A DNA stretch of 64,000 nucleotides. It comes from Laburnicola sp. R22_1 (taxonomy: Eukaryota; Ascomycota; Dothideomycetes; Pleosporales; Didymosphaeriaceae). The position numbers and the translations under genes were made by a program. The DNA is taken from positions 2,790,001 to 2,854,000 of the forward strand of contig JACONQ010000001.1 of the NCBI GenBank assembly GCA_014281115.1, written 5' to 3'. Under the pieces are notes generated by a model. The model was not told where the DNA came from. It ran no database searches and worked only from the letters and a program-made list of their open reading frames with translations. This document shows positions 22,720 to 32,741 of this stretch, in pieces; position 1 is the first letter of the stretch; every line of letters starts with the position of its first letter.

Positions 22720-23745
22720 TGTGAAGCGCTGTACAATCCGAGAATCGAGGGCTGGGAGAAGAAGCGGAGGGCGCGGGTGTTGTAAACAGGAGTTGACAGT
22801 AAAATTAGTGGGAGCGCGGTGTAAAGAACACCCTAACGTAGTAAGGCGTAACGTGGGGTAATGGGAATAGCTGCCAGGCTATGCCTAATTGAGAGAAACA
22901 GTCACTAACGCGTTACATAACGCCACTTCCCACAAATGCTACAGGTGTTATGCAGGACCAAAAATCATTCAATATGACTCTGTAGGCATGTTTTGGATGA
23001 CACGTACATGCCCAGAATCCTGAGGACTACCTAAGGCACCTGAAGACCGCATCAGCAATTTACCAAAGGTAGTCGAGATGTCTTGTTGGCGGAAGGTGCT
23101 CCGCATCTCCAACATGGGTTAACTGTGAGCTGTACTTGCACGCCACAGCGGACGATTGCGAGAACGGAGCTAGCGAACAGTTTTACGATGCTACTGATGA
23201 GGATGTCGACATTCGTCCCATGTTTCAGTGGGATAGCTGGAGTGTGCTCTGCTAGGCCACCTATGCAAAGGCCATTGTTGAGAGGAAAGTGGTGCCGAGT
23301 TGGGACGTGGGATGGAATTTTTCGAGTGGAATTTTTAGGCTTGGTTGGAATTGCCCGCGCGCGATGGAATCATTGCTCACCTTCGCTTTGCGAAATTTTT
23401 TTTATCACGTGTCATGCAAATATAATAAATTGTAGTCATTTGCGGTACAAATGGATGAATACCCGCTACGTGTAAGGTACCAGTTTATAATACCTCCTAT
23501 GTTATTCCATTCGGTGTTTTGTGAGTAGACTCGAACTAGACTAGCATCATCCCACGACGAAATCTCATGAGCATAATATGTAGGTCTCACACAAGCGCGC
23601 CATCAGTTACACCAAAACCAAGACAGAAAATTGTCGAAAAGAACTAGTATGGAGCAACGAAGCTTCCGTCTGATTTTTCTGTCGTTACTCCAAAGCTATC
23701 CTACCCAAGGTAGCTTCAAATAATCTATAAAGCTTTTCCCCTCCC
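22720..23745. other. Intergenic region
   Basis: This includes the Apc13 promoter and the cupin 3' region. A 130-codon plus-strand frame at 23083-23475 has no family support and unusual composition. Nothing else was recognised. Confidence 0.45.
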
Positions 23746-24239
23746 CTACAACTTCGACTTAGCCTTTGTGTCCTCCTCGCGGCCCACAAGATTAGGATGC
23801 GGCGTGCCCACGGGCCTCGTAACAGCGTAAAACGCCAGTCCCTTGGACTTGGTCGAGAATCTCGCCTGCGAGCCCACGTGGAAGAAAGCAAAGTCTCCCG
23901 AGACAAGATGGTGGGTGACGCCCGTGGCTTCGTCTAGGATATCGATCTGGCCATCTAGCACGTACTTTGTCTCCTCGTAGGTGTAGTGCGCCGATCGGGT
24001 TGGGCCGGGCTCGAGTTTGTAGAAGCCGGAGGTGAGGTAGGAGGGGGTGTCTTTTGTTTGGGTGCGGATGGAGTGGAAATCTGCGAGGGCGGCGCATTCG
24101 CCTTTGGGGATGGGGATGAATTCGTGGCCGGCGCCTTTGATGATGGTGAGGGGGACGAGGTTGCCGGACACTGCGGGTGAGACGTTAGCGATGCTGAGAT
24201 ATGTAGGAGAATGCAAAGGGCGCGGAGGTGCAACTCACT
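23746..24239 (-). CDS. Cupin-fold protein (EutQ-like), 141 aa
   Basis: This is a single-domain cupin similar to fungal proteins annotated as ethanolamine-utilisation EutQ-like; the substrate is unknown. A 68-bp intron (24238-24171, GTGAGT...CCGCAG, branch GCTAAC) splits the start codon: A is 24239 and TG opens exon 2 (24170-23746). The spliced protein starts MSGNLVPLTIIKGAGHEF. The cupin core is seen in SAHYTYEETKYVLDGQIDI (motif 1) and VSGDFAFFHVGSQARF (motif 2); metal ligands are incomplete compared with classic cupins. Unspliced, the frame would start at 24216 by reading through the intron, which is less likely. Confidence 0.8.
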
Positions 24240-25002
24240 CTTGATTGTTGTATTTATTTGAGTAGACGGAGAATGAGGTATAGATGGAGGAAATAAGCAT
24301 GTACGGGCACAGCTTGGTTAATATAGGACGTTGCGTTACTTTTGGTTCTGGTTGCCGCTAATGCAGTACTGGAGTGTACATTGTAGAAATATGTCCTAAT
24401 TAGGCAAACCGTGCCCGCCTTCATTGGTAAGAAAGAACCTAAACCCTCTCTCCACTTGCATAACGTGGATAACTCAATGGCTGGACGCTGTAAGAGGGTA
24501 TGTACACCATAGCTCCCTAAAACAGTTGTTGGACGCGTCGTCGTTGCGTGCTTCTTCGAGGGGAGGAGAGGAAAGAATAGCGGATTATGTCACAGGGTCC
24601 AATCTTCTTCCCGAACGCATGTAGCGCGTTCCTGAACTTCTTCGGTCCATAGCAAAGCGGGCTTGATATATAATAGTCATCTCGCGACCTCAAGAGTGTC
24701 TGGCGGTGTTGAGGTGACAATGGATGTGCTAAGCTCCTCTTGCGTCCTGGCGCGTCGTCATAGATGGCTTGGCACAGCCACCAGCGTGCTCTCGTACCTT
24801 CGTATCGTCGTATTCGGCCTTTACGAAGATACGCGGCATCGCAAACTCCACAGCTCCACAACGCCATAGCCACCACAAGACGTGTCTTTTAAAGTCGTGG
24901 TGCCTACAAAATGAAAACACGGCTTCCAGAGGTTCCGTATCAAATTGACCCGACCGCTTCACCTCGCCGACGACCAGAAATACGTCCATCGAGAAATACA
25001 TC
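24240..25002. other. Intergenic region between divergent genes
   Basis: This holds the divergent promoters of the cupin and the MARVEL-like gene. The open frames here are mostly antisense or lack family support. No other feature was recognised. Confidence 0.45.
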
Positions 25003-25628
25003 ATGTCCATCTTCGAGAAGTACTGCGCGTTCCTGGACCGATTTAGGCGCCCCATACATATCGTCCAAGCGGTTCTCGTCCTGGTTGCGTTTATAGTTGG
25101 ATGTGCCCTTCTCGCCGATAGCTCAATGCCGCGAAGCCGCAGCACAACGCTCGTTCTCGTCTACGTACGCGCTATGCTCCAACATCTGATCCCACCCCTG
25201 ACAATACCTAGGCCATCAAATCTGCGCTGTTCCTATTGTACCAACATCTGACGAAGCACGTGGACCGATTTCGGCGATATCAGAGCCTGTTAGCCTACGC
25301 GATCATGGACACGCTGGATTGCTTGCTCTGGTTCACGGCGTTTATCATTTCGTGCATGGGTGGTGTGTAATGTACATTGCACATGTACTGAACTATGTGC
25401 TGATGATATGGCAGGGAAACGATGTAGCGGAAGTTCGTGTACGGCGATAGGAGTCGCTGCAACGGTTTCGCTCTTGCTATGGTATGTCTCGCTTGTTCGC
25501 GGGCTTTCTCTCCTGGTAATGACTGACCTTTCAAAAGTTTTACATACATCCTGACATCGACCATGTCCATTCGCGATCGGCGCCACGCTAAGCATGCTGC
25601 AAAAGCGCCGGTCAATTCTTACGTTTGA
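25003..25628 (+). CDS. Four-TM MARVEL-like membrane protein, 156 aa
   Basis: This is a small integral membrane protein resembling fungal MARVEL-domain proteins, which act in membrane organisation; the exact role is unknown. Four exons are 25003-25164, 25212-25362, 25415-25481 and 25538-25628, and each join keeps the frame. The four hydrophobic segments are IHIVQAVLVLVAFIVGCALL, a segment spanning the first splice (TTLVLVYAIKSALFLLYQH), LLAYAIMDTLDCLLWFTAFI, and TAIGVAATVSLLLCFTYIL spanning the last splice. A CSGSSC pair precedes TM4 and the tail is basic (DRRHAKHAAK). The second donor could be 3 bp earlier. Most of the gene is too short per exon to be seen as an ORF. Confidence 0.72.
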
Positions 25629-27172
25629 GAAACTTCCGTAGATCGGTAGTCTACTTAGCTGCATGTTGACAAAATGACTTGTCACGATCCGGAACATGAG
25701 ATTGGATTACAAATAGAGGCGCCTCCACTGTCGAGTCCGGATTCTTCTTATTTGTATTGGTCCAGCTCTGCCCTATCTACCGCGTCACAGTCCTACTCCT
25801 GCATTGGACTTGAGGGATTAACTTGATTAAGAACCAGCTGGCCACCACAATACCGCAGCTAGACTACTCGTCTTGTATCAATAACCGGCAATTTGGACGG
25901 TACACGACGTTTACGCGGCATATCATATGAATTCAACAGGTTGCGAGGCAAAATCAGCGGGAATGCGCTCAGGTCGGCTTGCAGCGGGGTCCCGTGTCAG
26001 ATGTCATACCAAATCACTAGTTTACGTCCCAATCATTGCCTCTCAGCCGTCACCACGCACGTGTCCGGTGCTAAAATCTTCTCCACGTGTCTGCCATTAC
26101 ATTTTTGGTTGCTGACTCTACATAGGGTACAAGGTGGCCGACAGAAGCGCCAAGTCCGTGGATGGTTAGCATTACGCTACCTTGGGTATCTGTGAAATCT
26201 CACAAGACCCCATACAAGTAGCTGCATATCGCTTTTTGACGACAATGCAACCTCCGGTAGATTTCTAGAGGTTGATGGTCAAGCCTGTATGCATCTGCTA
26301 CCCTGCAGCTTTAGGGACGCTCCTAACTTTGGCCTCAGTCGACGCGGAGCCGTCGAGATTATTGTTTCCTAGTTTGCTTTGCCTGTTGCCGACGTATTAC
26401 CATCACAAGGAACTGTACCGTATGCACCCAGCAAGCTCGACACCACAGGATAACGAACAAGTACTATACAGACAATATCTCGAGTTTCGAATACGAATAG
26501 CACATTCTCGTAGACGAACTTCGTCGCTCCTCTGAATTGGGGCGTGGCCAGCGAATATACGGGACCGAGGCTAACACATGGTATCACAGGGGGCTTAATC
26601 TGGACGTCTCCAAACCATGCATATTGATGCACATGACGAAAGTTTCGGGAACGAGAGCACTCTAGCCATCTCTCGGCTAACCTTATTGGCGTCGAGAACG
26701 TTGATTATGTCTCAATAGATGACCGTGATACATCTTCTGTCACTCCATTCACAGGAAACTTATCCCTTTATGGATACTGGATGCGATCGATATAAACGCC
26801 GGTGCATAGTAGGCTGCGGGTCACACTAAACCATGAGAAAGCGATTTCAACAGCTGCTACGGAACTCCGAAGGGCCACATCGAAAGGGTAGTTGAATGTG
26901 AAGAAGTAATCTAGGCAATGGGCTTTCAGAGATTGATTTCATGGTCCTCCGAGGCTTCTGGATTGGATGAAGATGTCAGATATCAGCTCTTCGCGTCCAG
27001 GCGGCTTTATTTCCTCGCATTCCGGCCCCTCTAGTGGGGATATTAGTTTGGTTGTTGCACCGGGGTGACGGCTATAAGTAACAGAGTCCTTCCCGATGTC
27101 CCATCATCTCAATCTGCCACCTGCACGACAAAAGAGTCGCCTAACCAGACCCAGAGTCCTTCGACACCAACA
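25629..27172. other. Region without a supported gene
   Basis: About 1.5 kb have only short frames (for example 25893-26195 and 26272-26535) with no recognisable family. The final ~100 bases are the leader of the secreted-protein gene. Confidence 0.45.
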
Positions 27173-28238
27173 ATGCGCTCGAAAGTCCTTCAAGGCCTTC
27201 TGGCTCTGGCCCCTGGTCTGCTCGGCTTGACCGACGCCAAACCTCACCCCCCCAACCCTTCCGGGGCAAGTTATAAAACTCATTCCAAACCATATGCTCA
27301 ACATCCTACTAAATCCTACTATCACTATTACAAAACCGATACCGAATCACCTACCCCGACCCCTACCCCAGATTTCTGCGTCCCGGAGACGTGCGTGCCC
27401 TTCGTCTACGGAGCCACCAGGGTCGAGGTCGGGCAGGTCTGCGCAAGCATCGTGGGCGATACAATGACGGTCTTCTACTCAGAAATGACTGACGGTTTCA
27501 CTTACAACGATATCCACGTCTGGGTTGGAACCTCCGTCCCTACTGGTGACGATCCTGGGCAGGCCCCCGGCGGCTTCCCCTACACGAGCGACAATGGCGC
27601 TTGCGTTATTTCTTCGGACGCCACGACCGCAACCTGCACCTTCCCGGTCCTTGAAGAATGGCGGTCCTGCTCGGGCCTCCTGTACCTCGCTACTCACGGA
27701 TCGATCGTGGACGGATCCAGCGAGACGGGATGGGGAGACGGTACCTGCTGGGGAACGAATATGGGCAACTGTCCCAAGTATTGGACTGTGACTCGCACTT
27801 GCGACTGCCCGACCAACGGCTTCCTTGCGCCAATAATAAGCCCGGTACGTCCTGTATGAACGACTAGCCTATCGGCATGCTAACTGAGCGCCAGCGTACT
27901 CCTACGAAAGGTCTTCACTTCGTCCACAACTGAATACCTCTTCTGAGATTCAATATCTCACCAACTCGACGGCATGTGGCGCCTCCTTGATACAGTTCAA
28001 GGCCTCGAGCTAACATCTTCACAGTCCGTATATCCTACATCTTCCGTTATTGTATACGTTACTACGGTATGTTCTTTGCCATTTCAGTCTTCTTGTTCTA
28101 GTGTAATTGATTCTAATTTTGCGACAGGATTATCAACCCAGGACGATTACTAATAGGGAGGTGATTACGTCGACGTGTACGCCTCCACCTGTCGTTACTA
28201 CAACTACTTGCACTAGCTCTGGCATTCGTTTTTTGTGA
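27173..28238 (+). CDS. Cysteine-rich secreted protein, 274 aa, unknown function
   Basis: I chose the ATG at 27173 because it opens a clear signal peptide (MRSKVLQGLLALAPGLLGLTDA). A Tyr/His/Pro/Thr-rich linker (~25-65) follows. The core (~66-220) holds a dozen or so cysteines in pairs such as CVPETC and CDC. The tail is Thr-rich. Exons are 27173-27844, 28025-28066 and 28128-28238; introns use GTACGT and GTATGT donors and CACAG/GACAG acceptors, and all joins are in frame. The first intron is long (180 bp) for this window, so an extra micro-exon is possible. No domain was recognised. Secretion, cysteine content and closeness to decayed, repeat-rich DNA make it an effector-type candidate by inference only. 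Confidence 0.68.
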
Positions 28239-28350
28239 TAACCTTTTACGCTCTTTTTGTTTACTAAGCAGGGGGCTCTGCCTTTTTTGTCATGTTATTT
28301 GAGATGAAAGACTTTGTCGTCCTACCCCTAGGTAGATTAATTCAACACAC
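28239..28350 (+). repeat. Retroposon-like repeat R2, ~112-bp copy
   Basis: The copy starts right after the stop codon of the secreted-protein gene. It contains TTTTACGCTC, TTTACTAAGCAGGGGGCTCT, GTTATTTGAGATGAAAGACT and CCCCTAGGTAGAT. It matches copies at 31562, 34530, 48439 and 56828, all in the same orientation. No clear target duplication was found here. Confidence 0.75.
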
Positions 28351-28538
28351 CATACTGTCATTAGATACTGTGCCCCAGCCCATTTGTACGTAGAGTGTAA
28401 TCAGAACGTAGTATCTGCGTAGCAACCCGGGCAATATGTTGTGTCCTCCACAGCTCGATAACTATATACATGGGTCACTTTCGAGCCCGCCAGCAAGCCC
28501 AACTGACCCGGCGACAACCTTCCTCCCTTTCCCCAGAC

Positions 28539-29735
28539 TTACGTCATCAGATGCGGATTCCCTTGGTAGATAAAGCTCGGCGGCTTTCGCATCCTAAGCT
28601 CCGTCCTCTCCTTGTCCCACTCCTGCCACACATTGGCCTGCTGCGGGCCTTCGACCTCTCGGATATACCCTAAAGCACACTCATCAAACCTCACCTTTGG
28701 CTGTTCATGATAGAATTTGTCGAAATCCTTTGCCAGAGCGTCCTTGAGCGACCTGACGTTGCCCTTGGGGTGCAGCACACTCCAAGGCTCAATGCAAGCC
28801 TTTCCTTTGCACGACTTGAACACCATGACGAGTGCATCAAGGCGGTCGATAATGTGCTTGAACCCACGGCCAGCGATCTGATACGAGCTGCGATTCGAGA
28901 CCATGGCTGCGTCCCCGTCGTCGAAATAGTTCTCCAGTTGGCCCGGGTCGAAGCGCATGTCCTAGTACTCGTTGTCGCTGGTGCACCAGACGGAGTAGTA
29001 GATGTTGTAGTCTTCGCTGACGAGGCGGAGGCCTTTGTATGTGTTGTTGCGAATGGACCAGAGATAGCCGCCCCAGTCTTGCCCTGGCGTGGCGTGGTTG
29101 GCGTCTGGGTCTTCGTAGTGGCCCCAGCGGCCTTCGGGGATGGCTCTGCCCCAGTACTCGATGTTGACGTGCTCCTGGCGGCATGTCGACTCGGCATGGA
29201 GCGTGTTGTCTTCGGCAAGGGGAATCGGGACGCCGTCGAGGTCGTCGCGGGTCTTGCCTGCGAGTTGCAAAATCGTGGGGCGCTATCGGTGTGCGAACTG
29301 ACTATCTCGGTGGTGTGGCCCTTGGGTACACCTGGGCCGCGGACGATGAGCGGAATGTGAATGTCAGTGTCATATCCACACTCTTTTCCAGCGTGTAGAC
29401 GGTGCTGGCTGAGATGGTAACCGTTATCAGTGGTGTAGAAGATATAAGTGTCTTCAAGGAGGCCTTTGTAGTCGAGCATCTTCACAAGCTTCTTAACCAT
29501 CTCGTCGACCGACTGGAGAGCACGGAGACGCGAGCGCTGGAACTCGTCATTGTACTCGATGACGGTGTTGTTGAGGAGGGGAAGTTTCTTGATCCATCCT
29601 GTACCGCCCTGCTTCTCCGGATTGAAGTTGGCGTCTCGCGGAATCTTGTACTCCTTAAACAAGTGGGCGTGTCAGTTCACCCTGGGGACGGCTTCCGCCC
29701 CATACGGATCCCACCTGCGAGCTGGACTCCGTACT
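28539..29735 (-). pseudogene. Arylsulfatase pseudogene (5'-truncated)
   Basis: This is the remnant of a type I sulfatase, a metal-dependent enzyme cleaving sulfate esters. The readable part runs from HAHLFKEYKIPRDANF through YTTDNGYHLSQHRL (metal/substrate-site region) to a C-terminal block ending in the stop at 28539. The N-terminal third is absent, including the C/S-x-P-x-R formylglycine motif. Defects are: a stop upstream of HAHLF (TGA, as from CGA), a one-base frameshift near 29280 after SSHTDSAP, and a TAG near 28964 after SDNEY. It cannot encode an active enzyme. Neighbours are equally decayed MFS genes. Confidence 0.82.
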
Positions 29736-29978
29736 ACTAGGTGTGCTGAAGACCCCCGCGAACAAGTGCAAAAAGAAGTCGCCACAACATCGTTACCAAG
29801 CATCACCTCCCTCCTCAACCCGTCTACTAGCGACATGCAGAATCCAATTTCTAATACAGTGGGCCAACACGGGAAATTGAAAATGGCTATTACGAAGGTC
29901 CCAGAACGATTCGCCTGCCTTTATTACCTATGTCTTCTTCTGCGATGGCTGGCATCTCCCTCTAAAAGGCATTTTGAG

Positions 29979-30138
29979 CAGCGTTGACAACGTACCGTAG
30001 CGAGTACGGCCGCAAGTACGGCCGAGCCGTGCACGGTGTATAGAGTGCGCTTTCAACCTTGAAATTAGCCAACATACAATCTGTGCACGGCTCGGCCGTA
30101 CTTGCGGCCGTACTCGCTACGGTACGTTGTCAACGCTG
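29979..30138. mobile_element. hAT-like MITE, 160 bp, perfect 56-bp inverted repeats
   Basis: Two 56-bp arms are exact reverse complements (left starts CAGCGTTGACAACGTACCGT, right ends GTTGTCAACGCTG). They enclose a 48-bp spacer. The element is flanked by an identical 8-bp target duplication, ATTTTGAG, at 29971-29978 and 30139-30146. An 8-bp duplication and CAG-starting ends fit a non-autonomous hAT element. Perfect arms suggest a recent or conserved insertion. It has no coding capacity. Confidence 0.88.
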
Positions 30139-30146
30139 ATTTTGAG

Positions 30147-30631
30147 GCTTTAACCGAGTATTTGAGGCCCACAGAGACGCAATTAACCATCCCGCATCCT
30201 ATATGGGTAGATACGATCGTTTGGTAAAGGATAACCCCTTTGGGTTGTAACGTTCAAGTACTGATGATTGCAGGCCCGAAGCCCGTGACAAAATAATCCA
30301 ATCAATGGCCTGGTCGGAATTTACTGTCTTGCGATCATTGGTTGGCGAGTCATTAAGCGTCCATTGGCCGTACGACGTTACCAACATCCTCACTGCAGTT
30401 TCGCCGACGGAAACAAGATTTAACCCCGTCTTCGAGGCGCACGTCCGACAGATTACGTATTGGACTATCAGCGCCGCAACCCGTGAAATGTTTTCCTATT
30501 TTGATAGAGTGCCGACAGAGGTTCGGAAGTCCTGATTTCACTGCACAAAAAATGGCTTCGATGTGACTGTTTGATATTGTATAAACTTTTATGTACCCAT
30601 AAGCCTTAGTCGCGCTACTTCGTCCGTCTTC
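30147..30631. other. Intergenic spacer
   Basis: This is the spacer between the MITE and the 3' end of the first MFS pseudogene. Short open frames on both strands have no family support. Confidence 0.4.
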
Positions 30632-30754
30632 TTACTTCCGCAAAAGATTTTTCTCGCGGGTGATCGAACCGACTGCAAGGGCCAGAACGGACGCCCCCAG
30701 TCCTAAAACTACTCAAGATCAGCATTGGACATGGGACAGACATTATCTTAGTTA

Positions 30755-30790
30755 CCGAAGACTTGCTTAATGCCGAAGACTTGCTTAATG
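30755..30790 (-). repeat. 18-bp tandem duplication inside the MFS pseudogene
   Basis: CCGAAGACTTGCTTAATG occurs twice in direct succession. In the transporter frame it duplicates six residues (IKQVFG) just before the last membrane segment. Confidence 0.85.
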
Positions 30791-31561
30791 GCGGAGACAT
30801 ATGCCGGAATCATCGCTTCGTGAAGCGATCCGGTCGCATGCTGAACATAATTGATGTCGGACATGGCTTTGCGGATGATCTTTGCATTTCTCGTTAGTAA
30901 CCTCTTTGATCGTCATTCTACGATCAGCTTACCTCCGCTGAGTCATTTAGACCTTCCAAGGCTTTCTTCAAGCCAAGTTGCAAAGCAATTTGGAACGCGG
31001 CCGATGCCCCGCTGACACCAGTCACACCACCAATGTTGCCACTCAAGTACAACCCCGAGCCGGCAATAGCTACTTCCTCTTCCGAAACACCGGAGGTCAA
31101 TCCGATGAAGACGGCTGAGTGTGCGACACCAACTGCAAAACCAGCGGGTAGGATAACAAAGGATTCCAGGATGCTAGTATGGCCGTTCCAGAAGAGGATT
31201 AAGAGCGTGAATGACAGTGCCGAGCAAGCACTCGCTACAATAGTTGGAAGCTTGTATCCGCCAGTGCTGTCAATTGTCAGACTTGTGCCTGGGGCGAGTG
31301 AGGAAGTTTCGATCATACCGTTTGATCCATGTACCTGTCAAGAGGCCTCCGATTGCGTTTCCGAGGACCGCTGGGACGAGGTATGCTCCAGTCTCGCCAG
31401 TTGATGCGTTCCTGGTGACTTGGAAATAGATGGGTACGATGAACATCAGCTAGAACCTCGATTAGCTTCGCTGAACGGAGCTCGACTACCTGGCAACGTC
31501 GAACTTACCGCAGTCTGCGAGAAATTCTGCAGCAAGAGGATGGTATATGACGGGACAACGA

Positions 31562-31675
31562 TCACCTTTTTACGCTCTTTTTGATTACTAAGCAGGGGAC
31601 TCTGCTTTTTTGTCATGTTATTTGAGATGAAAGCCTTTGTCGTTCTACCCCTAGGTAGTTAATTTAACGCCACAC
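31562..31675 (+). mobile_element. Retroposon-like repeat R2 inserted in the MFS gene, 114 bp
   Basis: The copy begins TCACCTTTTTACGCTC and ends AATTTAACGCCACAC. It is flanked by imperfect 15-bp direct repeats, ATGACGGGACAACGA (31547-31561) and ATGAAGTGACAACAA (31676-31690). Removing it and one flank brings back a continuous transporter frame (RYVVVTS then YTILLLQNF), so this is an insertion. Long duplications of this size suit target-primed retroposition. Confidence 0.82.
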
Positions 31676-32741
31676 ATGAAGTGACAACAACATATCTTGT
31701 CAGTAACTGAACAAGAAATATAAGCTCATTGGCACAGAAGCGCTCATAAAACCAGAATGTCACAACACCAACAACCGCAAGGGAGATCGAGGCGATAATG
31801 AGTGGGTTCTTCCAAGAATACTTTTGACTGCCAGTGTCAAGCACAAACAGAGTAGTCAGTATAGTCAAGCTCAAGAAGAAGCCTCCAATAAAATCAATGC
31901 GAAGGAGCTTTTCGCGATTAGACTCTTGTCGGTTGTTCTCAATGCTCTTTTATTTAACGTGCAGCTTCCACTAAACAAGACCAATGGATAAGACAATCGG
32001 AGGGATCTGTACCAAGAATGCGCTTTGTTAATGCCATCAGCCAATGTTCTTTTACCAGCATGACACAAGAACAACAAGATTGATAGACATACCATCTCCA
32101 ACCATCGGTAGAAGCGAAAAAGCCTCCAACACCCCCACAGCTCCTTTCCATCATCTGCACAACATTAACGTAGCTTCAGTACAGAGCAATTTAATGCATT
32201 GGTAGGAGATCGGTCGATAGGACCAAGACCATGCACACCGTGCCCGCACCGCCCGCGCCTTGAATTGCACGAGCAGCTATCACTTGCTCGATTGTCATTC
32301 CGGGTCCAGAACCTGCCGTCCCAACAGCGAATAGCAAGTATGCTGTCTGCAAACATCTCTTGCGTCCATAGATGTTGGAAAGCTTTCCGAAGAAGGGCTG
32401 CGCGACGCACATGGCCATCATGTAGCTAGATAGAAGCCACGAGCCACTTTCGAGGTCGCCAAATTCACTGGCAATCTGGCCGTAGGTCGCAAGGACGAGG
32501 GATGTGTCGGCCTGTGAGACGAATACACCAATCAAGAGGATCGAGATAGTCATTAGGAATGACTTTGGCGTCTTGTTCTCGTCTTATTTCGCATCGGGTG
32601 CGTCGTCCCCTCGCTCGGGATCTTGCGTTTCTCCATTGAATGTCTAGACGCTATCAGTCCAGTTTCATGACGGAGACTGCCGTGAGAGCTCTATCGAGAA
32701 ATGCTTGTCGCATGGTATGTGGGTGAACTTACTCCGGCTCC

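Larger units (their letters stand above)
30632..32640 (-). pseudogene. MFS drug-efflux-type transporter pseudogene (DHA14-like)
   Basis: This is the remnant of a 14-TM major facilitator transporter. The N-terminal half is readable (MTISILLIGVFVSQADTSLV, then GKLSNIYGRKRC as the loop 2-3 motif). Later blocks are VVGVVTFWFYERF, LLTRYVVVTS, and the C-terminal half to REKNLLRK at 30632. Introns are still visible, for example GTAAGC...AACGAG near 30938. Defects include a TAA in the N-terminal leader (as from CAA), stops after DLLPMH and LY (TAA, TGA), stops near 31930-31970, and insertion of a 114-bp repeat in the coding sequence at 31562-31675. An 18-bp in-frame tandem duplication lies at 30755-30790. 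The stops fit C-to-T changes of the RIP type. Confidence 0.8.

Noticed and set aside
23083..23475. 130-codon frame as a gene
   Set aside because: There are no recognisable motifs, no leader-like sequence, and the end runs into AT-rich DNA with unlikely codons.
24171..24216. Cupin start at 24216 in the unspliced frame
   Set aside because: That stretch has all marks of an intron, and the family-like N-terminus begins right at the splice junction.
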